Origin: Candidatus Crickella caballi
GTDB lineage: Bacteria; Bacillota; Clostridia; Peptostreptococcales; Anaerovoracaceae
DNA: 64,000 bases
Direction: 5' to 3'
NCBI GenBank assembly: GCA_018064665.1
Contig: JAGHUV010000002.1
Location: 16,254-80,253 of the forward strand
The notes beneath the pieces were generated by a model. It ran no database searches, was not told the origin of the DNA, and saw only the letters and a list, made by a program, of their open reading frames with translations. This document shows positions 28,162-36,992 of the stretch, piece after piece. Positions within the stretch are counted from its first letter, which is position 1; the number at the start of each line of letters is the position of its first letter. The translations under genes and the position numbers were made by a program.

Positions 28162-28820
28162 TGACAGAAATCAAGGAACTGTTTGATTTGAGCAAAACCA
28201 TTGCAGCACCTCTTTTCGAAGGGAAGAAATATCCGTGGGAGGTTCTTGATGAAATTAAAGGATTTATTCTTGAACTCGGTCCGACGCTTCCTGCCGATGA
28301 ATATGATAATCCTGAAGAAGGCGTATGGATTGCCAGGGATGCCAAGGTTTTTCGGTCTGCATACATCGGAACTCCATGCATTATAGATCACGGTGCAGAG
28401 ATAAGACACTGCGCATTTATCAGAGGAAGCGCTATAGTAGGTAAGAATGCTGTTGTAGGCAACTCGGTAGAGCTTAAGAATGTAGTGCTCTTTGATAACG
28501 TTCAGACTCCGCACTTCAACTACGTAGGAGACTCCGTTCTGGGCTTTAAGGCACATATGGGTGCAGGCTCCGTTACCTCCAATGTTAAGAGCGACAAGAC
28601 ACTTGTTGTTGTCAAAGAGCCGGAACAGGAAATCGAGACCGGACGCAGAAAGTTCGGTGCTATGCTCGGCGATAATGTTGAGGTGGGTTGCAACAGCGTG
28701 CTCAATCCGGGCACGGTTATCGGAAGAGGTACAAGCATATACCCTACAAGCAGCGTGAGAGGTGTTGTGCCGGCCGGATGCATTTATAAGGACAAAGACA
28801 ACATCGTTGAAAGACGATAG
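28161..28820 (+). CDS. Left-handed beta-helix acyltransferase / GlmU-C-like nucleotidyltransferase-associated protein
   Basis: Hexapeptide-repeat region (IDHGAEIRHCAFIRGSAIVGKNAVVGNSVELKNVVLFDNVQTPHFNYVGDSVLG). Confidence 0.85.
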   Translation: MTEIKELFDLSKTIAAPLFEGKKYPWEVLDEIKGFILELGPTLPADEYDNPEEGVWIARDAKVFRSAYIGTPCIIDHGAEIRHCAFIRGSAIVGKNAVVGNSVELKNVVLFDNVQTPHFNYVGDSVLGFKAHMGAGSVTSNVKSDKTLVVVKEPEQEIETGRRKFGAMLGDNVEVGCNSVLNPGTVIGRGTSIYPTSSVRGVVPAGCIYKDKDNIVERR

Positions 28821-28862
28821 GATGTTAACTGAAATTATTGAATGAACTGAAAGGATACCTAC

Positions 28863-29771
28863 ATGGAACCGATTCTAGTAATTATGGCTGCAGGAATGGG
28901 CAGCAGATATGGCGGCAATAAGCAGCTTGACAAGATCACCGATCAGGGCGACATTATTATGGACTTCAGCCTTTTTGATGCGTATGAAGCAGGCTTCAGA
29001 AGAGTTTGCTTTATCATAAAGCACGATTTTGAAGATGTGTTCAAGGCTCATATTGAAGGCGGCGCCGGCAAAAAGTATGAGACGTATTATGCTTTCCAGG
29101 AGCTTGACGATCTCCCTTCCGGATACAGTGTGCCTGAGGGAAGAACCAAGCCTTACGGAACAGGACAGGCGGTGCTCGCCGCAAGAGATATTATCGATGC
29201 ACCATTTGCAGTAATCAATGCAGATGATTACTATGGCAAGGAATGCTTCGTTAAGCTGTACAGCTTCCTCAAGAACGATTGTGATGCGGCTCATCACTGC
29301 ATGGTAGGTTTCAAAATAGAAAATACTCTGTCGGAGAACGGAACGGTTTCCAGAGGAATATGCACCTCCAGGGATGGCAAGATGACAGGCATCGTTGAGC
29401 ATCTTGCAATCGCAAGAGAAGCAAACGGAGAAATTACCGACACTCATGAGGACGGAAGCAAGGAAGTGATTCCGTCGGACGCACCTGTATCGATGAACTG
29501 CTGGGGCTTCTCAAAGGAGTATGTTGATGCTATCAAGGCAGGTTTCGTAGAGAGACTGGAGGTCATCAATAAGGAGAATCCGCTCAAAGGTGAGTTCTAT
29601 ATTCAGTCTCCAATCAACGCTCAGATCGCCGAGGGCAGCTGCGAGTATAAGATACTGACATCGGGAGATAAGTGGTTTGGAGTTACTTATAAAGAGGACA
29701 AGCCTGATGTTGTTGCTAAATTCAAAGCTCTTAAAGAGGACGGAACATATCCTGTGGAGCTTTGGGGATAG
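28863..29771 (+). CDS. NDP-sugar nucleotidyltransferase family protein
   Basis: MAAGMGSRYGGNKQLDKI N-terminal nucleotidyltransferase motif; VINADDYYGKECF. Confidence 0.9.
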   Translation: MEPILVIMAAGMGSRYGGNKQLDKITDQGDIIMDFSLFDAYEAGFRRVCFIIKHDFEDVFKAHIEGGAGKKYETYYAFQELDDLPSGYSVPEGRTKPYGTGQAVLAARDIIDAPFAVINADDYYGKECFVKLYSFLKNDCDAAHHCMVGFKIENTLSENGTVSRGICTSRDGKMTGIVEHLAIAREANGEITDTHEDGSKEVIPSDAPVSMNCWGFSKEYVDAIKAGFVERLEVINKENPLKGEFYIQSPINAQIAEGSCEYKILTSGDKWFGVTYKEDKPDVVAKFKALKEDGTYPVELWG

Positions 29772-29825
29772 GACATAAGATCATAAAGGATAGAAAATAA
29801 CAGATAGAATATAATTATTAAGCAT

Positions 29826-29862
29826 AAAAAATGTCTGTGGACCGTGGTCCACAGACATTTTT
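29826..29862. terminator. Bidirectional terminator between convergent genes
   Basis: AAAAAATGTCTGTGGACC GT GGTCCACAGACATTTTT near-perfect stem. Confidence 0.92.
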
Positions 29863-29894
29863 GCTACGTATTGTTTTGCATATTGTTCCAATAA

Positions 29895-31556
29895 TTATTT
29901 ACTGAGGCGTTCGCGAACCTTAGCCTCGCCCATAATCTGCTGAATTGTCCATACATCAGGAGACTGTGCGCGTCCCATAAGCTTGATTCTGATAACTGTG
30001 CTTACATGACCTACATGACCCTTGAAATCATCAGGATTCTTCTTATAGTCCTTAGGTTTTGCTGCATATCCAAGCTCAGTAGCAAGCTCACGAATTTTGG
30101 CGAACCACTGCTCGTTGTCATCGCTGTGGTCGTAGCTTTCGAGATAAGCTGAAAGAATTTTATCTGCGTCTTCAGCAGCCTCTGCCGGATACTCGTCAAC
30201 TATCTCGAAGGATTCATCGAAGAAATAGCTGATGAAGTCCATGATCTGACGAGCATAAACAAGATCGGCTCTCGGTCTTGCATCATGACGTCCGATGTCC
30301 AGTATCTGCTCGAGCAGTGCCATATCTCTGAAAGCGTATTCATACTCAGGCGCAAATTCTTCTGACCATGATTTCAGCCATGCTGCGATTTCGCAGGCAG
30401 GAATATTGAGCATTACACCCTTGCTGACATCGTTGAGCTTGTCGAGGTCGAAAAGTGCACCGGAGGAGCTCATCTTCTCAGTAGTGAATTCGAATTCGTC
30501 AACTGATGCTTCAGGATTAGCTGCACGCCATTCCTCGTAATTGGAGTTGAGAATAGTGAGCAGATATTCGCGTACTGCTGCAGGATGGTAGCCCTGGCTT
30601 CTGTAGTAGTCAAGTGAAAGCTCAGGGTCTTTTCTCTTGGAGAGCTTTCTCTTGTTGCCGTCTTCTCCGATCTTCATAAGCTGAGCTGTGTGGCAATAAA
30701 CAGGAATATCCCAACCGAGATCATTGAAAAGCTCAATGTGGATAGGAAGGGAAGGAAGCCACTCTTCACCTCTAACAACATGAGTTGTTCTCATAAGATG
30801 GTCGTCAACAACATGTGCAAAGTGATATGTAGGAATACCTGTCTGCTTCAGAATTACGATATCCTGAAAATTCTCAGGCACTGACAGTTCTCCGCGTACA
30901 GCATCTGTTACAAGATGTCTTACAGCTTCGTCCGCACGAACGTTAGGGGTTCCCTGAGACTTAAGTCTGATAACGTATGGTTCTCCGGCTTTGAGCTTGG
31001 AAAGCATTTCCTCCTCGATTGCAGGATCCTTATCCCAGTCTCTGTACTTTGACCAGCCTGCATAGATTCCCGGAGTCAGCTTCTCTGATTCCTGTTTCTC
31101 ACGAACAGCAGTGATCTCGTCCTCGCTCAGGAAGCACGGATAAGCAAGTCCCTTTGAAAGGAGCTCTGCTGCATAAGTGCGATAAATCTCTGCGCGGTGG
31201 CTCTGTGTGTAGTCTCCGTATGAACCGATATCTCCGGTCTCGGTAACTCCTTCATCGAACTTGATGCCGAAAAAGTCCAGCGATGTGATTATTGTTTCAA
31301 CTGCGTTCTCAACAAAACGCTTGTCGTCTGTATCCTCGATACGGAGGAAGAACGTACCGCCGCTCTGATGCGCAAGGCGTTCGTCAACGAATGCTCCGTA
31401 TAGATTGCCAAGATGAATGAAGCCTGTCGGACTCGGACCGAGACGCGTTACTTTGGCTCCCTCAGGAAGCTCACGTGCAGGGTACATCTCCTCGTAGTCA
31501 GCAGGGCTTTTCTCAAGATTAGGGAATATCAGTTTGCTGAGTTCAAGATTATTCAT
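29895..31556 (-). CDS. gltX: Glutamate--tRNA ligase
   Basis: RLGPSPTGFIHLGNLYGAF (HIGH) and KRKLSKRKDPE (KMSKS-like). Confidence 0.95.
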   Translation of the reverse strand: MNNLELSKLIFPNLEKSPADYEEMYPARELPEGAKVTRLGPSPTGFIHLGNLYGAFVDERLAHQSGGTFFLRIEDTDDKRFVENAVETIITSLDFFGIKFDEGVTETGDIGSYGDYTQSHRAEIYRTYAAELLSKGLAYPCFLSEDEITAVREKQESEKLTPGIYAGWSKYRDWDKDPAIEEEMLSKLKAGEPYVIRLKSQGTPNVRADEAVRHLVTDAVRGELSVPENFQDIVILKQTGIPTYHFAHVVDDHLMRTTHVVRGEEWLPSLPIHIELFNDLGWDIPVYCHTAQLMKIGEDGNKRKLSKRKDPELSLDYYRSQGYHPAAVREYLLTILNSNYEEWRAANPEASVDEFEFTTEKMSSSGALFDLDKLNDVSKGVMLNIPACEIAAWLKSWSEEFAPEYEYAFRDMALLEQILDIGRHDARPRADLVYARQIMDFISYFFDESFEIVDEYPAEAAEDADKILSAYLESYDHSDDNEQWFAKIRELATELGYAAKPKDYKKNPDDFKGHVGHVSTVIRIKLMGRAQSPDVWTIQQIMGEAKVRERLSK

Positions 31557-31654
31557 AATAATCGATTTCTCCTTGTATTATTAGTATTGTATTATGCAAA
31601 TTCAACTCATTTATTATAACGCAAGATGGCAGCCTTATGCTATAATAAATGTGT

Positions 31655-31819
31655 ATGATTATTTTTAAGATACTTTTGATTATTTTAATAGCTGCACCTT
31701 TTATTGCAATACTCTGTGCGCTCTTCTACAAAGCACGCGAGTATTCTGTTAAGCTGAATCGGGAAGACAGAGCGATGGAAAGAGAACGCAGGAGAAGAAG
31801 AACGGGCGGCTATTATTAA
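31655..31819 (+). CDS. Small (54 aa) single-pass membrane protein with Arg-rich C-terminus
   Basis: ATG 31655, stop TAA 31817-31819: MIIFKILLIILIAAPFIAILCALFYKAREYSVKLNREDRAMERERRRRRTGGYY; below the ORF-track cutoff; preceded by TATAATAAAT. Confidence 0.55.
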   Translation: MIIFKILLIILIAAPFIAILCALFYKAREYSVKLNREDRAMERERRRRRTGGYY

Positions 31820-31839
31820 TTTGCGGATGAGGTCAATAC

Positions 31840-32463
31840 ATGGCTAAAGCTTTGTTTATTACATTGGAAGGCGGAGACGGCGCAGGAAAGTCGACTCAGA
31901 TTGAGAATATCAAGAAGTACTTTGAAGAGAAGGGCAAAGAGTGTGTTATCACTCGTGAACCGGGCGGAACTCCTGTGGGAGAGAAGCTACGCGAAGTGCT
32001 TTTGGATTGCTCTAACGGCGAGATGGAGGATGTTACAGAGATGATGATTTTTGCAGCATCCAGGGCTCAGCATGTCAGAGAGCTTATCAGACCTTCACTT
32101 GCTGATGGCAAGATCGTTATCTGCGACAGGTTTAAGGACTCGTCACTGGCATATCAGGGAATCGGAAGAGATCTGGGCGACATGGTTGAGAATGTGAATA
32201 ATATTGCAGTGGACGGACTTGTGCCTGATATTACATTCTGGCTCGATGTGGATCCTGAGACGGGCAAAGCGAGAGCTTCCAATGCCGGAGAGCTTGACAG
32301 ACTCGAGAGAGAGAAGATGGATTTTCATCAGAAGGTATATGAGGGCTATCTCAAGCTCTGCAGGGAAAACCCTGAACGCATCAAGAGAATCGATGCAACA
32401 AAGCCTATAGAAGAAATTAAGGAAGATATATATGCCGAGCTCGATAAACTCGTTAATTGTTAA
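31840..32463 (+). CDS. tmk: Thymidylate kinase
   Basis: FITLEGGDGAGKSTQIENI, REPGGTPVGE, DRFKDSSLAYQGIGR. Confidence 0.97.
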   Translation: MAKALFITLEGGDGAGKSTQIENIKKYFEEKGKECVITREPGGTPVGEKLREVLLDCSNGEMEDVTEMMIFAASRAQHVRELIRPSLADGKIVICDRFKDSSLAYQGIGRDLGDMVENVNNIAVDGLVPDITFWLDVDPETGKARASNAGELDRLEREKMDFHQKVYEGYLKLCRENPERIKRIDATKPIEEIKEDIYAELDKLVNC

Positions 32464-33241
32464 TATATGTGAGGGCGCAAGTGCGGCTCACGCCTTTATA
32501 GTGGAGGGCGTAGCCGGCGAGGCCCGCAGCAGTTTTGTTCAGGAGTTGGCTGAGGGCCTCTCCTGCCAGGCCGCAGATCCGGCCGACAGACCTTGCGGCA
32601 GATGCTCAGCCTGCATACAGATCAAGGCGGGTACCAATATGGATATTTACCATATGAGTATGAGCGGCAAACAGGGCTACAAAGTAGAAGATGATGTTGA
32701 GCCTTTTATTGAAAAGCTCAGCATGTCTCCGTACGGCAGATACCGCATAGGAATAATAGACGAAGCGGATCTTCTGAGTGAAATCGTTCAGAATAAACTG
32801 CTCAAAACACTGGAGGAACCGGAACCGGGCTCCGTAATCATTCTGGCTGCATCCAACAGAGACAACCTGCTCCAGACTGTACGTTCAAGATGTTCACTGA
32901 TAAGAATGAGCGACTATGTGGGCGAGGATGATGAAAGCCGGGAGCACAATGAAGCAATTCGTGATGCAGCAGGCTTCTTTGTACAGACCGGCAGAGACAG
33001 AGCTGCTTTCTGTGACTTCCGTACGGATACAGACAAGAAAATCAAATCTCGAGAGGATGCTCTTGAAATGCTCTCCATTGCAGAGGAAGGCTGCAGGGAC
33101 TGTATGATTAGAGGAGAGCTTCCGGGCGAGATGGCGCGCAGAATAGATCTGATCGAAACTGCGAAGATGGATATACAGAGACAAATGGATTATAAAAAAG
33201 CTTTAAGAAGACTTTTCCTGGAAATGGAGGATATATGGTAG
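32432..33241 (+). CDS. holB: DNA polymerase III delta' subunit-like protein
   Basis: CGRCSACIQIKAGTNMDIYHM; IIDEADLLSEIVQNKLLKTLEEPEPGSVIILAASNRDNLLQTVRSRC; next to tmk and the PSP1 gene. Confidence 0.88.
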   Translation: MPSSINSLIVNICEGASAAHAFIVEGVAGEARSSFVQELAEGLSCQAADPADRPCGRCSACIQIKAGTNMDIYHMSMSGKQGYKVEDDVEPFIEKLSMSPYGRYRIGIIDEADLLSEIVQNKLLKTLEEPEPGSVIILAASNRDNLLQTVRSRCSLIRMSDYVGEDDESREHNEAIRDAAGFFVQTGRDRAAFCDFRTDTDKKIKSREDALEMLSIAEEGCRDCMIRGELPGEMARRIDLIETAKMDIQRQMDYKKALRRLFLEMEDIW

Positions 33242-34158
33242 AGATAGTTGGCGTTGGTTTTATGAAGTCGGGAAAGACCTATTACTTCGATCCTAAGGGT
33301 GAGAAGTTTGAGCTGGGCGACATGGTTATTGTTGAGACTGCCCGCGGACTCGAGCTTGGCCACATACTGATAACCAACAAGGAGATAGAAGAAGAGGAGC
33401 TTGTAGCTGAACTGAAGCCGGTAGAGCGCAAAGCAACCGACAAGGATCTGGCTGCATATCAGGAGAATCTTGCAAAACGCGATGATGCTATGAAGGTGTG
33501 TGCCGAGAAAATTGCCAAGCACGGACTGGAAATGAAGCTCATCGATGTTGAATTTATGATTGACGGAACCAAGATAGTATTTTACTTCTCGGCAGACGGA
33601 AGAGTAGACTTCCGTGAGCTTGCCAAGGACCTTGCCGGATACTTCAAGAATCGTATCGAGCTGCGCCAGATCGGCGTAAGAGATGAGGCCAAAATGCTTG
33701 GCGGAATCGGAATCTGCGGACGCCCGCTTTGCTGCAGCAAGTGGCTCTATGACTTCCAGCCTGTATCGATCAAGATGGCAAAGCAGCAGAATCTTTCGCT
33801 GAACCCTGCCAAGATTTCAGGTACGTGCGGTCGTCTGATGTGCTGTCTGAACTTTGAGGACAATACATACAAAGAACTTCGCAAGGGCATGCCTAAGGAT
33901 AACGAACGGGTTGATACTCCTGACGGCTATGCCAAGGTTGTAAATGTTGACTACTTCAACGGCAAGATCAACTGCAGAGGAATCGATATCGATCCTGACA
34001 CAGGAGAAGAAATATTCTCGCAGGAAATCAAGACATACAACAAAGAAGAAATAAGAAGAAGAGACAAGAAGGACGGTAAGAACGAGCGGGATACAGATAT
34101 ATCGGAGAAGCTCGACGCCGAAGAAATGCGCGAACTTGAAGAGCTCATGAAGGAGTAA
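33235..34158 (+). CDS. PSP1 domain protein (RicT/YaaT-like)
   Basis: IGICGRPLCCSKWLYDFQPVSIKMAKQQNLSLNPAKISGTCGRLMCCLNFE. Confidence 0.95.
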   Translation: MVEIVGVGFMKSGKTYYFDPKGEKFELGDMVIVETARGLELGHILITNKEIEEEELVAELKPVERKATDKDLAAYQENLAKRDDAMKVCAEKIAKHGLEMKLIDVEFMIDGTKIVFYFSADGRVDFRELAKDLAGYFKNRIELRQIGVRDEAKMLGGIGICGRPLCCSKWLYDFQPVSIKMAKQQNLSLNPAKISGTCGRLMCCLNFEDNTYKELRKGMPKDNERVDTPDGYAKVVNVDYFNGKINCRGIDIDPDTGEEIFSQEIKTYNKEEIRRRDKKDGKNERDTDISEKLDAEEMRELEELMKE

Positions 34159-34161
34159 GAA

Positions 34162-34887
34162 ATGGAGCGTGTTGATGATACCGGATTCGGAGGCATTCGC
34201 GTAATCCAGAACGAAGGACTTGGCTATGGAGTGGATGCTGTATTGCTTGCAGCGTTTGCTGCCGGAGAGACAGGTGCCAAAGGTATTCCTGAGGGGAGAG
34301 TTCAGAGGATACTCGATATAGGAAGCGGAAGCGGAATAATCGGCTTTGTGCTGCTTCACAAGATTAAGGACAGCACGGTACTGGGTGTGGACATTCGCGA
34401 AGGCGCTGTCGACAGAGCAACGAGAGCTGCTGCGCTTAACGGTCTTGAAGACAGAATAAGCTTCGAGCTTGCAGACTGTCCGATGCTGACGGGCTTTGAT
34501 GCAGTAGTCACCAACCCGCCATACTTCAGGAAGGGCTCGGCTGTTCCGAACTCGGGCGATGACAAGTATATTGCCAGACATGAAACCAGTGCACAGCTGA
34601 GTGATTTCATTGATGCCGCATACTCGGCGCTCGACAAAGGCGGAAGCCTGTACATGGTGCACAGACCGGACAGACTTGTAGATATTCTGGCTGAGATGAG
34701 GGCTCGTGGAATTGAGCCCAAAGAGCTACAGCTCGTAACACCTCATCCGGGTGAAGCTGCAAACATAGTTCTTGTACATGGTGTAAAAGGCGCCGGAAAA
34801 GAGCTTAAGCTGCTTCCTGATATATCGGTTCACAATGCTGACGGAAGTTATACTGAAATTATAAATAGAATATATGAACGCAAATAA
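34162..34887 (+). CDS. tRNA1(Val) adenine(37)-N6 methyltransferase-like protein
   Basis: LDIGSGSGIIGFVLLHK SAM motif, VVTNPPYFRKGS NPPY motif; TrmN6/YabB-like. Confidence 0.87.
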   Translation: MERVDDTGFGGIRVIQNEGLGYGVDAVLLAAFAAGETGAKGIPEGRVQRILDIGSGSGIIGFVLLHKIKDSTVLGVDIREGAVDRATRAAALNGLEDRISFELADCPMLTGFDAVVTNPPYFRKGSAVPNSGDDKYIARHETSAQLSDFIDAAYSALDKGGSLYMVHRPDRLVDILAEMRARGIEPKELQLVTPHPGEAANIVLVHGVKGAGKELKLLPDISVHNADGSYTEIINRIYERK

Positions 34888-34926
34888 AAAATGGGTCATT
34901 GTTACTGTCCAAATGGCCCGTTTTTT
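34886..34926 (+). terminator. Rho-independent terminator
   Basis: GGGTCATT...AATGGCCC followed by TTTTTT. Confidence 0.75.
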
Positions 34927-34975
34927 GTTATAATGAATCCAAAGATTATGTTCTGAATGAAAGGAGAACCCCCCT

Positions 34976-35251
34976 ATGTTAACAATGGATCTTAAGAGCG
35001 TACTGATCAGTATCCTGCTGATCGCACTCATTGTTCTTGTAATCTATCTTATCGTTCTGATTAACAAGCTTACACACACTATTAAGAATGTTAATTCAGT
35101 AATGGACGGCGGCGAGAAGGCTGCAGCTAACGTTAAGGAGAAGGTTGACAACAAGGTTGCTGTAGTTAAGGAGAAGACTGCTATCGTTGAGAAGTATGCA
35201 GGCAAAGGACTCGGACTCGTTTCCGGAGTAGTAGCAAAGTTTATAAAGTAG
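34976..35251 (+). CDS. Small membrane protein (DUF948-like)
   Basis: N-terminal TM then amphipathic KEKVDNKVAVVKEKTAIVEKYAGKG. Confidence 0.6.
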   Translation: MLTMDLKSVLISILLIALIVLVIYLIVLINKLTHTIKNVNSVMDGGEKAAANVKEKVDNKVAVVKEKTAIVEKYAGKGLGLVSGVVAKFIK

Positions 35252-35272
35252 TACTGAAGGAGAAGTGTTATT

Positions 35273-35704
35273 ATGACAACTAATCAGATTTTAGTTATTT
35301 GCCTCATCGTTGTGCTTGTCGGCTTCCTCGCAGTACTCGGTAATATGGGCATTAATGCAGTCGCTCTTCTGAAGAAGGTCAAGGAGCTGGTAGCTGCAGG
35401 TAAGGATTTCGTAGGCGGAGCAAAGGAAACCGTTGCCAAGGTTGGAGACAGCATGACTTCAACTGCCAATCACCTGGTTGAGACATCTGATACAACTACT
35501 AAGGTTATCGGTGCTGCAGGTGCAGGAATCATCGGATTCAGCCTTATCAGTGCAATTTTCAGAAAGCTTTTCAAGAGAAAGAGCAGAAAAACAGCTAAAG
35601 CAGTTAAAAAATCTGAAAAAGAGCTGAAAGCTGCAAGAAAGGCAAGCAAAAAAGCAAAGAAAATTCAGAAAAAAGCTAAAAAATTAGCAAAAAAAGGACT
35701 TTAG
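35273..35704 (+). CDS. Small membrane protein with Lys/Ala-rich C-terminal tail
   Basis: N-terminal TM; AAGAGIIGFSLISAIFRK second hydrophobic segment; tail KRKSRKTAKAVKKSEKELKAARKASKKAKKIQKKAKKLAKKGL. Confidence 0.65.
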   Translation: MTTNQILVICLIVVLVGFLAVLGNMGINAVALLKKVKELVAAGKDFVGGAKETVAKVGDSMTSTANHLVETSDTTTKVIGAAGAGIIGFSLISAIFRKLFKRKSRKTAKAVKKSEKELKAARKASKKAKKIQKKAKKLAKKGL

Positions 35705-35713
35705 GAGCAATAA

Positions 35714-36982
35714 ATGGCAAAAATTCTTGTCAATAACAATGGGCCATTACATGGAGAGGTAGAGATCAGCGGTGCGAAGAATGCTGTCCTGCCTCTTCTT
35801 GCAGCGACTTTAATGACAGAAGAAACCTGCGTTATAGAAGGAACACCCGAGCTGGCAGATGTAGATGTGATGAAGAAAATGCTTCTTCAGTACGGCGCCG
35901 AAATTGACGACTCAGAGAAAAGCGTTCTCAAAGTCACAGCAAGGGAAATCGCTTCGGTTGAAGCAGATCCGGCAGTCGTTCAGGAGATGAGAGCATCGAT
36001 TTTCACTATGGGACCTATGCTTGCGAGAGCAGGCAAGGTTGTGATGCCTATGCCTGGCGGATGCACTATAGGAAAGAGACCTATAGATCTTCATCTGAAG
36101 GGCTTCAGAGCACTTGGCGCTGAAGTTATCGAAGAAGAGGACAAGGTTATAGTTACTGCACCTGACGGACTTGTCGGAGATGCGATTTATCTCGATTTCC
36201 CAAGTGTAGGTGCAACTGAAAACATTCTCATGGCAGCAACGCTTGCCAAAGGCATTACAGTAATTGAAAATGCAGCTAAGGAGCCTGAAATAATTGATCT
36301 TGCCAATCAGCTTAACAAGATGGGTGCCAAGATCAAAAGTGCAGGTACAGACATGATTCGAATAGAAGGTGTTGAAAAGCTCAACGGATGTATACATGCT
36401 GTAATTCCGGATAGAATAGAAGCGGGAACATTTATGCTGGCAGCAGCAATAACAAGAGGCAGAGTTCTTGTTAAGAATGCTATTCCGGGACACGTCAGAC
36501 CAATCATTTCCAAGCTCAAGGAGAGCGGTGTCAAGGTTGATCTCACTTTGGACGGTATACTTGTAGATGCGACAGAAGGAACTCTGATTGCTACGGATAT
36601 CAAGACATTACCGTATCCCGGTTTTCCGACGGATATTCAATCGCCTTTTATGGCTTTCCTTACAACTGTTAAAGGAGAAAGCATAGTAAGAGAGACTGTA
36701 TTCGAAAATCGTTTCATGCACGTTATAGAGCTTAACCGAATGGGGGCCGGAATCACAACATGGAATTCCAGTGAAGCAACAATACCGGGAGGTAAGAAGC
36801 TGTATGGTGCAAAGGTCAGAGCGACGGACTTACGTGCGGGAGCAGCAATGGTGCTTGCAGGACTGGTTGCGGATGGAACAACAGAAGTTAGCGAGATATA
36901 TCACATCGAAAGAGGATATGAGAACTTCGTAGGAAAGTTTAAGGCTATCGGTGCTGATATTATGAAGATAAACGAGGACTAA
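35714..36982 (+). CDS. murA: UDP-N-acetylglucosamine 1-carboxyvinyltransferase
   Basis: GPLHGEVEISGAKNAVLPLLAATLM; GGCTIGKRPIDLHLKGFRALGAEV. Confidence 0.97.
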   Translation: MAKILVNNNGPLHGEVEISGAKNAVLPLLAATLMTEETCVIEGTPELADVDVMKKMLLQYGAEIDDSEKSVLKVTAREIASVEADPAVVQEMRASIFTMGPMLARAGKVVMPMPGGCTIGKRPIDLHLKGFRALGAEVIEEEDKVIVTAPDGLVGDAIYLDFPSVGATENILMAATLAKGITVIENAAKEPEIIDLANQLNKMGAKIKSAGTDMIRIEGVEKLNGCIHAVIPDRIEAGTFMLAAAITRGRVLVKNAIPGHVRPIISKLKESGVKVDLTLDGILVDATEGTLIATDIKTLPYPGFPTDIQSPFMAFLTTVKGESIVRETVFENRFMHVIELNRMGAGITTWNSSEATIPGGKKLYGAKVRATDLRAGAAMVLAGLVADGTTEVSEIYHIERGYENFVGKFKAIGADIMKINED

Positions 36983-36992
36983 GAGGAGCACT

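Noticed and set aside
33817-34662. 281-aa antisense ORF across the PSP1/methyltransferase genes
   Set aside because: Spans two well-supported + strand genes; no recognisable motif.
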